From the NCBI GenBank assembly GCA_018105865.1, contig CM030834.1, positions 14,071,719-14,135,718 of the forward strand: a DNA stretch of 64,000 nucleotides, in the 5' to 3' direction. A program made the translations under genes and the position numbers. This document shows, piece by piece, positions 23,071 through 35,000 of this stretch (positions are counted from its first letter, which is position 1; the number at the start of each line of letters is the position of its first letter). This stretch comes from Metaphire vulgaris (taxonomy: Eukaryota; Annelida; Clitellata; Crassiclitellata; Megascolecidae). The notes beneath the pieces were generated by a model that had not been told where the DNA came from, ran no database searches, and saw only the letters and a program-made list of their open reading frames with translations.

Positions 23071-26000
23071 GTAAGTGTAATATAAATGTGTTATAATGTA
23101 ATAGTAACAGGTAGGGTTGCCAGATTTCCCGTATTTTACGGGAGCTCCCGTTTTTCAGCCAGTCTTCCACCTCCTTATAACTTGTTTTTAATATTGATTC
23201 ACTACATGCAGATGATACAGTGCATTGAATATAGTGTTGCTTATTGCTTGTTCCTAGTCTATTAAACTATATGGTACTGTAGTGTAGTATAGCGCTGACC
23301 ATAATAATTCACAATTAACTGGACCGTGGAGTGGGCGCATTGATCGCGGAAACAATCTCCCGTTTTTCGACTGTTGATATCTGGCAACCCTAGTAACAGG
23401 ACTTCTCTCTGGCTTGCTTTTTGCCCCAGCCTTAGCAATTTACTGTAGGTATTTAGCCACAGATGTTTGCCCCAATGTGCATGATTCATCCGACTGTGTT
23501 GTTTGTTCCTAATTTTGATTTGCCCTGAGTAACCACAATCTCAGAAATATTCTGTCATAATAAAAGACCTGTATTCCTTCCAGAACACAAGGGCAGTAAA
23601 TTAATGCTGTGATTCATAGATTTTAATTATGCAGTAGAGTCTATCTATGGTGGAAAGCTGGCTTTGCTCTTTCAGGTGCCTTAGACCAGTAATTCTCGAC
23701 CCTCTTTGCCTTGCGGACCACTTTTGAAGTTCAAAAATTTCTCATGGACCACCTGATAAATTGAGCAGTCATCTGCTCCTAAAAAGAGGCGATGACATTT
23801 TGTTCTTTTTTTGCTTGTCAGACTTTTCACGTTGAAAATGCACACAAAACACAAAATGTGCCGATAACCTTTTCGAGCTGATGACCTTGTTTTGCTGGTC
23901 ACGCTTCTCAGATTTTTCACATTGAAAATATATATGTCTAATATTTATTTACATTTCTTCAGACTTCACCACAAACCACTAGAACCCCTCTCGCAGACCA
24001 CTTGTGGCACTTGTCGGCACATTGCCGAAATCAATGAAATGAACAAGGCAGCTATCTCTAGCGTTCGCCTCCAAAACGACGGCCCTGTACCACTGGGAGT
24101 CGTGGACCACTGGTTGAGAACCACTGCCATAAGCTCTATCTTGTGATAAATAAAGTCTATATTGTGAATGACCAAATTTGAGTAAATTGAAGCCAAAGAC
24201 TATAATTATAGTAAGCTAAGATTATTTGTAGGGCTGTTAATTTGTTTCTCAGGTAGATTGCTTAACCCTTTAAAGTATAGCGCCGTTTATAAACGGCGTG
24301 CATCAAACGTTCGCCAACGGTTAGCGCTGTTTATAAACGGCGCGCCACTTCAATGTCTGTTCCGCGATGGGATTTGCGTATATAAACTTTCTAATGTAAT
24401 AATTCGACATGTTGGCGCTCCCGGCGCTCTAGGCGACCCGTCGGCGCGACCCATTGGCGCTCCTTCAGCGCTCCCGGCGACCTGCCAGCGCTCTCAGCGC
24501 CCCGCCGGCGCTCTAGGCGACCCGTCAGCGCAGTTATTCGTGTTCCAAAAAATTTAGATAAGACGCACCCGAGTATAAGACGCACCAAGGGGGCTAGTTG
24601 TGTAAAAATTCGTATAAGCCGCATCTTATATGCGCGAAAATACGGTAAAGTCAATTTCAATCAGTGATTTAAAGTACACAATTTAAGCCATTACACTGAT
24701 TCATAGTTAGAGAAAATAACATCTACAACATGCATATCTATAAAAGTGCATTGTAAAAATTGTTCAAATAGTCTAGTCTGCCAACTTGGTTCTTACTTGA
24801 CAGAATTGTATATCTGGTTTTCATTTTTATGCATTGTTTATATCATAGGAACATTGAAACTTCAAATTATGTGTCAATAAATTGAATCTTGATTGGCTTA
24901 TTCAATATGAATTTCAATTTGTTTTAAGTCAAGAATTGGTTTCTACTGTTGGCTGTTCCTCAGTGATGAATGTTTTATGCTATTGTTTTTTATATATGAT
25001 AATTATTTTTAAAATGGTTATGTAATGTTGTTGTGTTTTTTTCTAGTTAAATTGTGGAGTAATTGGAGGAAGACTGCCCCCTGAAGAACTCTTCCCTGGG
25101 CTGATATGTGCTGCCCAGCGTACTGGCATTAATTCTCTTGCAAGGGCAATTATCTGTAAGCTAGATCTATCTGCTCATTCTTGTATGGTAGCATTCATTG
25201 ATTATGGGAATAAAGAGAAGGTTGACATTTCAAGACTCCATGCATTGTCATCAGAATTCCTGAGCATACCACCTCAGGCTATTCACTGCTGCATTTTTGG
25301 TCAGATGCTAGCTGCTGCAAACTTGAAGGACTTTGTTCAGCTAGCAGATTTTCAAGGTTTTGTGATGAAAGTACGATCTGTATTGAAATCAAAGCAGTAT
25401 CTTGTTGAAATTGTGCATGCTGTATTGCCTTCACAAGTGAAAAGTGCATCTCAAGAGTTGGGAAATCAGCATGTTACTCAGCAGATTTCAGTACATAATA
25501 TAAATGACTTTTCTGAAGGATGTGCAGTGAAGGACAAGTTTCTTCCTTTGAAGTTTGATATTACACAGATGCAGAATGTCTGTATTTCAAATGTCAATGA
25601 AGATGGAAGTTTTAACTGCCAATTGCTTTGCTTTTCTGAATGTCTGAACTCACTAATGATGATGGTGAATCATACTCCTATTGTTCCTGTAAAGCTGCTG
25701 CTTTCTGATGGCTTGCCATGTATAGTTAGAAGTCCCTATGATCGCATTTTATACCGGGCAATAATTTTGCAGTGCCAGCCTGGCAGTGATAGAATAATTG
25801 TTGAACTGGTGGATTTTGGCACCAGAATGGAAACAACCATTTATGATATACATGGTCTGACTGAAGCAACTTCTATGTTTCCTGTCCAAGCAATTGCTTG
25901 CAGGTTGTATGGTGCAGATAGCATTCCACCTGCTACACTTGTGCCTTTGTTGCGTCGCTTTGAATCAAAAGTGGCTCTGATTGCACAGGTAGTAGAGAAA

Positions 26001-29000
26001 AGACTGCCGCTGCTGTATGTTGTTAATTTGTTTGACACATCCACTGGCTTGCATACTCGTGTACTGGATGTTGCTCAGGATTTGGCTGCCCGACTTGGGA
26101 TGACCCAGCCTTTAGCTCCACAAAATTTGGTAAACATTTGTCAGCCTTACAATCTTTCTGCAGCTGATATTCCATCTCCTGGAATGACAAGATTGCGTGA
26201 GTCAATTCAGTCGCACTATCCAGTTTCGGTTGAAATTCCACCATCAGAACCAACAAAGCTGTGTGAGACCTTGCAGTCTCCGCCATCGATTGATATCCCA
26301 CTGCAGACTTCTTTGCAGATTCATGTAACATCTGTAACGGGCACCAATAGTTTCTTTGGTCAACTGCATCCATCAGATCGCTTACATGCATTGCAGGTGA
26401 ATCATGTTATTTATGTTACACTGATAATTGATATAATCTGGAAATAACTCTCCCAAGCATTAGATAAACAAATAGACAAGAATTGTTTGGAATTAATTAT
26501 TCCGGAACATATACTGTACCTAGAGTTATGATGCTGTATTTTCAGGAAGAAAACAGACTAAGAGTCTTTTAGTTCTGCTATATTTTAAATAACCTGGCCT
26601 ATTTGGCATTGTGCGACCAGTTCTCGTCAGAACACCAAAGTTAAGCAATGTCGAGCGTGGTTAGTACTTGGATGGGTGACCATCCCGGGATCTAATCGTG
26701 GTGCCGGCGGTCAACCAAGCTGTTCATCGCTTAGGCCTCGATAAATTGGTCGCAGCACTAAGCTGCAAAGGTACAATGCAGGTCTACAGAAAGCAATGGC
26801 AACCTACTCTAGATTAATGGCATAAGCCACCTGTATCGCTGCTTGCCTAGTACCCAGAGATCAGAACCGGACCCTATGCTCGTTTGAGTACAGCACTATG
26901 ATAACCTTTTTCTTTATGAATGCGGTTATTTAATTATGATTGCAACTTATTTCTAATATATGTAGCTGAGAGCATTTGTTGCTTTCAACACTTGAAAGTG
27001 AAAATTCTAATCATATGTGATTTTCAATATTTAAACTGTTTTAATGCATGATGAAATGTGTTAAGAGCTAATTTTGCATGACATTAACTTTGAAAGCTGT
27101 GATGTCTGTAGCATTCATATTTGGTGGATGGCTTAATATGTTGGTATTATTTCTTGTTGTTTTTAAAAATAAACAGGATGACATCCAGAGATGCTACACA
27201 TCAAGCAGTCCTTGTCTGCCGAGTGTTATGGTGGGTTTGTACTGCTGCTGCCAGCGTACTGATGACCATCGATTCTACCGTGCAAAGGTGCTTTATGAAC
27301 GTCAGACACAATGGGTTGTTGAGTTCATTGACAGTGGACTGCAGGAGGTGAAAGATCGCTTCCAACTGAAAATGCTGTTGCCGCAGTTTGTCATTTTGCC
27401 TCGACAAAGCATTCAGTGCGTTCTAAGTGGTGAATATGAAGAGATGAGCCCTGATCTGTTGACTCAGCTTCTTCTGAATGAAACTGTGGAGCTGTGTGTG
27501 GTTGGTCAGAATAAGTGTGTGTACATTGTTTGTCTGACCAGGTGTGAATTAAACCAACCAGTTTTAATGAAACTAAGCAGGTAACTACTGTATAAATTAA
27601 ATGTATTTCATTCTGACTAGAGTATTACAATGTTCCTAACGTGATTGCTTGAAGTTTTATATAAGTTAAAATTGATTTTCAAAGGACCGAGGCAAGGTCT
27701 TGGATATTTAGATCTAGCTGATTAAGTGCAAGTTTGTTGAAAGTTGTGTACTCTGTTTAAAAATTTTCTGCAGTCTTGTAATTGAATTTTTTTGAAGTTA
27801 AGCTTGTCATACAAATTGAACAAGCCTTAACTGTCTTGGCAAAACAGAATTTGTTGGTTAGGCAAGGTGATATTTTGGGATATTTGCTATAATTAAATTT
27901 AATCGATAGAGCAAATCTAAGTTATTGAAGACTACTTTTTTTTGCTTTTTAAGAATTGTGCCAAAGAAATTGTTAGAAGCTGATAGCAATCAAGACATTG
28001 TTGTTCGTCTTCGCAGGTACGTATGCTTATGGGCTTTAAATTTACTGTTACATCTTGTATTAATAGGATGCATAGTTACTATTATACTAATGTTGATGCT
28101 GCTTTACAGTTAGATTGTCTGAATATTTGATTCTTTGCAGTATAGAGAGTTTGACGATGCCATCATTGTTTATGTGCATTTATTGCTGTTTGTCTTTAGT
28201 GAATTTATTGCCATATTATATTTAGAATCTTTTTGATAAAAACTTGATAAGCTACAGAAATAATAATGGGAAAAGTATGATTGCTTAAATTGTCCTTTGT
28301 GTTCGTATGAGGATGTTGGTTGACTGCTATTACCTGTCCTATTAATACCAGCATTGAGAAATACTTTAGTCATGCTTATTTTGTTTCTTAATCATAAGTT
28401 ATTGAATAGTTGAGCAGTTTACCATTGTATTTGACTTCACTTTCAGTCTTGACGATGCCACTAGCACAGCTGGCCAGGTTGGAGGTTTCAGACAGCTGAC
28501 CGTTCCTGAAGCAGAGTGGTTGGAATGTGAAGTGACATTTGTGGAAAGTCCTAATGAGTTCTACTGTCAGCTGTTGTCTGATTCGACCTTTCTTGAACAA
28601 CAGCTCATGAGTGACATTGCAAAGCATGTAGCAACTCTTCCTCTTGGAATTGGCCACATTAATCGAGCGATGCTTGGACTTCCAGTACTTGCACAGTATA
28701 GTTCTGATTTGTTGTGGTATCGAGCTAGAATTACCGGTGAGCTGGATGAAATATAATCTCCTGACACAAAAATTACCACTTAATTGATAATACGAGTCAG
28801 TTGAATTTCCTAATTTCATCAGTAATTACGGTACATTTGATTGATAAGTCCTATTAAATTAGATGACTAGGATTTTGCTGCTGAATCTGTTGGACATTTT
28901 ATTTATAAGTAAGTAAGTAAGTAAAATCTCATGGATTTCTATAGCGCCTTGGAAAGCAGCACAACAGTAGCTGCTTATTCTTAGGCGCTCAGCCTCTCAA

Positions 29001-32000
29001 AATAGCTATGGGGAAGGTATATTATCAGCCAAGCAATAGTCAACATCCAAAGGGCAGTGAGGCTAGGTTGTTATAGCTATAGAGGAAATGATTTTAGAAA
29101 AAGGAAGGATTTAAGCTTAGACCTGAAGACTTGAGGAGATAATGCAGGAATAATGGGAAATGGGAACTCAGATTTTATTGTTTGAAAGTCTGCGGAGGGA
29201 AGCTGGGATGGAGTTCCAAAGCTCAAGTGCAGCGTATGAGAAGGCACGGTTGCAAATTTTCAGAGATGACTGATTCAGCGGGCGTGACAGAGTGAGATGA
29301 GATGACGAACGTGTGGGTCGAGGAGGCTGAGGGGTTAATTGTGATCTAAGGTAGACAGGTTTTGATGACTGAAGTGAGCTATGTGTAAGTGTTATTATCT
29401 TATATTGGATACGTTCTGTTATTTTAAGCCAATGTAATGATTTTAGTCAGAGATGTAGTACTTGGTACTTGTACTCGAGTTGTACTCGAGTACAAATTTT
29501 TAGTACTTGTACTTGTACTTGTACTCGGAGGCCAGGTACTTGTACTCGGAATTTTAGGAATGCAAGTACTTGTACTTGTACTTGTACTCGGAGGCCAGGT
29601 ACTTGTACTTGTACTTGAAGCATTGTGTACTTGCTACATCTCTGGCTATATGTACTTCAATGGTACCAGTAATGCTGTTCCTTTAGGCTAATGACAAGCA
29701 CATCCTCACAGATGGCCAAGTACCTGGAACTCAACGATATTTATGATGAAGCCACTGATACCATCGTATTTTGGAACAGTGAGGTTAATAGAAAGGAGTT
29801 CAGCAGGCTGTATAATGCAGCCATTAATTAGAGACCTTAGTGTGCCTGCTTCTGGCGCACCAATTAAACGCGTATTTAGCCAAGCTGGCTTGATCGCGAG
29901 ACCGCATAGGGTTAATATGACCGATGCAAGACTATCATCTCTTTTTTAGTGCAACTGTGATGATATTTAGATGCTAATAGTGTCAATTTTATTCGTGGCC
30001 GGACAAACTGTCCGAGGACAAAATGTCACGGACAAAATGTCATGTAGAAAATGTCTTGGGGACAAAATGTCAGCGGAAAAAATTTCAATGTCAAAAATGT
30101 TGTACTAGTACTTGGAGGCCAGGTACTTGTACTTGTACTTGTACTCGGAGGCCAGGTACTTGTACTTGTACTCGGAGGCCAGGTACTTGTACTTGTACTC
30201 GGAGTTTTTGGAATGCAAGTACTTGTACTTGTACTCGGAGGCCAGGTACTTGTACTTGAACTTGAAGCATTGTGTACTTGCTACATCTCTGATTTTAGTA
30301 TGGGTGAAATATGGGAGAATTTAGGTGACTTAGTAACAGCACGAGCAAGTGCATTTTGTATTGATTGCAATTTGTTGATAGAGGCTTTGGGAAGGTTATA
30401 GTAGAGGGAGTTACAGTAATCTAATTTGGAGTGGGCTATAGAGGTGGCGATTTATAGATGTACTGTTGCTTATTGCGAGATTAATCTAAGTTGGCTGCTA
30501 TGGAGTTTTATTAAAATTTATATTTTGAGATTTTTCCTCATGCATTTTATTAGGTTATTAATTTTTATTCAGTGAAAATGTTTAAGAAATATGCTATTCA
30601 ATACATAATAAGTTCATGTATGAGTTTGTGTCTACTGATAGAAATGCTAATTTATAAAGATGTTCTAGTTTTAATTAGATTGATTATAAAAATTTAGGAT
30701 TTGCATGAATGATAATTATGAACATCATAGCATTTACTTCATGCTCACTAGTGACTGCAATTTATTTTAATATTAATGTTGTTGCTTTTTATGTATGTGT
30801 TAGGTGTTTTGAAGACATCCAACAGGGTTGAAGTTTATTTTGTTGACTATGGAAACCATGACACCATTGAGGCAAACAACATTCGGGAAATTCCAGCAGC
30901 GCTTTTATCACATCCTGAAATGGCTCTTCGATGTTCTCTCGCAGGGCTGGTAAATAGTGCTGTGGCGACTTGCTCTTCTAAAGAGATTGAAGTCTTTGAG
31001 GAAACTGTTACTAATAAGAGATTGAAGCTTTGTTATGTGGGGGAGAAGGATCAAAGGGGTATCTTAGTTGTGCATCTACTTAATGAACAAGAGAACATTA
31101 ACAGATCATTCCTTCGCAGCATTGGAAAACTGTCATCTGACTACATAAGCCCAGTCATAAAAGCTAAAGCAAATGACAATTTGCCAAAAGCGATCTTGGC
31201 AAATCGTCAGACGTCATGTTCATCAGATCGCTCGGCAGGCGATGGATGGTTAGTAGTAGAGAATCATGTTCATGATTCTTTCGGTGGAAAGAGGAGGCTG
31301 CAGGCCAGTGAAGAAAGAAGGACGGACTTCAAAGGCGGGGCTCTATTTCAGACTGCGATCAAGGATGTTATTTCTGAAAATGTCAAAGATTTGAGATCAG
31401 AGAGCATGGCTTTTGATGCATCTAGCCTCCAGAATTATGATTATTCATCATTTCATCCAGGACAATTCTTCAAATGCACTGTTGCTTATGTTTTCCATCC
31501 TGGAAAGTTCTTTTGCCACAGAAAACCTAGCGAAGCTCTTGATAAGCTGAGTAATGATTTAAATAAAACCTATGGCTGTCTTGGAAATGGAGACAATGCA
31601 TACCATGTCTTGTCTTTAGCAAAAGGTCAGTCGTGTTGTGCCAAGTACAGTGAGGACGATCTGTGGTATCGAGGCAAAGTCTTGGCTGTTGACAGCAGTT
31701 CTGCTGTTAGAGTACAGTTTGTTGACTATGGAAATGAGGAGACGGTTCCACTGACAAAGATTCGACTGCTCACTGGAAACTTGTTTCAGACTCCTGTGAT
31801 GGCAATTCCTTGCTGTTTGAATGGTATAGAACCTGCTACAGATGAGTGGTCAGCAGAGGCAATCGATCGGTTTAACCAATTGGCTGAGGAAGAGGACTTG
31901 AAAATTAGTTTTGTAGCTTTTAACGCCTCGGATAATGTTTATAAGGTGGAGCTGTCAGGACCATCTGGAATTACTCTTCAATCTCAGCTTGTTCACGATG

Positions 32001-35000
32001 GGTTTGCTAAGGCATGCGCTAGGACATCATTTAGTGAAAAGAATTCTGAAAGAAATTGTATTGGCAACCTGGAAAGCAAACAACTCTCACTTCAGAATAT
32101 CTCACTTCAACCTCAAAAATTGAGTGTTGGCTCATCAACTCAAGTGTATGTAAGTTTTGTTGTCAATCCAGGTTATTTTTGGTGTCAAGTTGTTGAAACA
32201 TCATCCAGAATTGATGGTATGATTGAAAGACTTACAAATTATTACAATTCTTCATCAGCAGTGGAGCTTGCTTTGCCTTGTCCAGCTGTTGGTCAGGTAT
32301 GCTGTGCCAGGTAAGAGTCCTGTAGTTTTATTGCTTTTCAGAAGTTAAGTGGTTGCCAAGCATAATATATATTGGTAATTATTTATTGTCAAAGATTAAC
32401 TGCAGTATTTTTCAATATTCAAACAGCCAGGTTAATGTCACATTCAAGTTGCTGTTATGTGATATTCAATGTATTGATTTTAATAGGAATTCTTAGCCAC
32501 TGTGTTGAATACATTTATTATGAAGTAGCTTTGTATTATAATAAATATTATAATACAAAGAAGAAATAGCAAGGGACAGAGGACTTTGGAGTCATTCCGT
32601 GTCAATTCAACAAATTTTTCGGAAAGTTCCAGGTCGACCATCTCAAAAAATTATGAAATTTGCCACAAATGTCCCCCAAACATCCAAGTGAAAGTTTGCA
32701 AAATTTTAGCCTGCCCTCTTGAGCAGTTTTTGAGATATTCAACTTTTATAGTACATGGGGTGGGCCGTTTTTTGGCGTTTCACGACTGCCGCTTAAATTT
32801 CTTGCAACTTCAGACCTCTGTAACTTCAGAAATATCATAGCTAGGGGGCTGAAACTTTCTGGACTTATTCACTACTAGTAGTATTCTACAAAACAAGAGC
32901 AAAACTTTGTCTATTGACAAAACCGTCCTTTCTACAGAGTCACAAAAATTGAAGAAAAAATTTGCACCTTTCCTGATATTCAGCATTTAGCTCTCCAAAT
33001 GGAACCTTTCTCTTTATTTCAGAGTTGTAACTTTTATTATTTAAACTGTCCTGTAGCTATATTTTCTTTCAGTGCAAACAGATTTTCCATATTGTTACTC
33101 CCTGAATTTTTACTGGCTCTAAAAATGTGTCCAAAGGCCCTCTGACGACTTGGCTTTGAGTGTGAAAATGGCCATGTGGGACAGGTGGTAGCTTAAAATG
33201 AATGGTATCACTAAATAGAGCACATTCATTGCTACAATATATCCAAAATCTGTGATGGTACTTTTTCTTTAAGATTTTTAATAAATTTTCAAATTTACGA
33301 TTTTTTTGAAAGTTCGCTATCTCCTTAAAACCCAATTCTTCAGAGATTAATTAGTGGTATGAAAGACAAGTATGATACACATCCAACAGCACAACTGGAG
33401 AATGGAAGACACATTATAGTATATGGTAGCAGGATGCTTAGAGGATATAAATTGAATTTTCTCAATCATTTGATGAGCGATCGAACTGTTGTTTGAATCC
33501 AACTTTGCAAACTTTCCAAACATTGCACTAGTGATATTTTATTTGCACCTCTGATATATGCTGCTTCCACAGCTGTTAAATCTTCTGCTGATATCTGGTA
33601 TGATTGTTCAGTGGGTGTTACTGGTGCCCATATTTCACATAATACGTGGATTTGAGGCAAGTGCTGGTGGAGAGGACTGAAATGCTTGCTAGTCATCATT
33701 TTATTTCTAGAAATCAGGCACAATACTTCAGGTCATTAAAGTCAAGGTTAACACACCATGAAGTAACAATCATTCATCATATTGCTGAAAATTTAATTCA
33801 TAGTTCATGATGCAGCTCAAGGATTTCATTCGGACAACAGTCACTGCACACATCAGCCTTTTGTTCTGTACCACATTCAAGATGACAAACTAAAATGCAC
33901 AAGCCTGTGCACAGTCAGTTATAGAAAGCATCATGATGCAGTGGCTGTGCATACATTTCAGCAGAAGGTTAACAGTTAAATAAAGACCATGATTCTAGCT
34001 GTGACAAAAGTCTATTATTTCAGTGATGATGCTGCAAGTTAATACAAAAATTTACAAGAACTTCAGAAACCTAATCATGGACTTTAAAGACTTTGGCATA
34101 GCCTCAGAATGGCATTTTTTGCCACATCCTATGGAAAAAGTTCTAGTGATGCCATAGGAGGCACAGTGAAACATCAAGTTGCATGAGCAATTCTACAGAC
34201 CATCGTTTCAGCTTTATGCCTTCACCTTGTAATTTGTACAAGTGGTGCCTGCAGCACATTACAGGCATCATGTTTATGTGGGTGAGCCAGAAAGAAATCG
34301 AAGCAGATGGTCATGAAATCCATGACAGATTTCTTAAAGCTTCAAATTTCCCTGGAACTAGGGAAAATCATGCCTTTATTCTTTGTGACAGAGGACTACA
34401 AAGTAGCAGAATTTCTGGAGTGGAGATTCATTACTGTATTATGTTTCCTGCAGCAGCCATGACAACTATGTAGCAATATGCCCTTTGCTGAATCCTGGTA
34501 ACTACGGTATGTTGACTGCCTTTATGATGGACTTTGTTGGATTGGATCAATTCGTTCCATGTCAGAAGAACATGATGACTATAAGATTGTATTCATGTAT
34601 CCATATGACCATTTATGATCCTACCAAAGGCCCTAATCAGGAGGATATCTGCAGAGTGCTGGAAAACCATGTATTATGTAAAATATGGACACTAGTAACA
34701 TCCACTGGACGACCATAGCAGATATCAGCAGAGGATTTAACAACTGTGGAAGCAGCATGTACCAGTTGGATTTAAACAACAGCTCAATCGCTCATCAAAT
34801 GATGGCAAATATTCAATTTAGCACAAAATATCCTCTAAACATCTTTCTACCATATACTATAATGTGTCTTCCATTCTCCAGCTGTGCTAATTTCAGGATA
34901 GAGATGTTTTTTAAAACAAACTTGTCATGAGACTGATGAACAATATGATCTGTGTAAGCTGTAAACCTGCATATATACTGATCAATTTCTTAGCTCTGGG

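Noticed and set aside
23892..24146. Plus-strand frame resembling part of a protein (HIAEINEMNKAAISS)
   Set aside because: It is the antisense translation of the captured Tudor exon 1 piece, not an independent gene.
26023..26391. Minus-strand frame over Tudor exon 2
   Set aside because: Antisense shadow; the plus strand contains Tudor motifs and consistent splice phases.
26604..26712. Possible functional 5S rRNA gene
   Set aside because: The sequence departs from 5S in both stems and runs into a SINE body that recurs elsewhere, so it is a SINE head.
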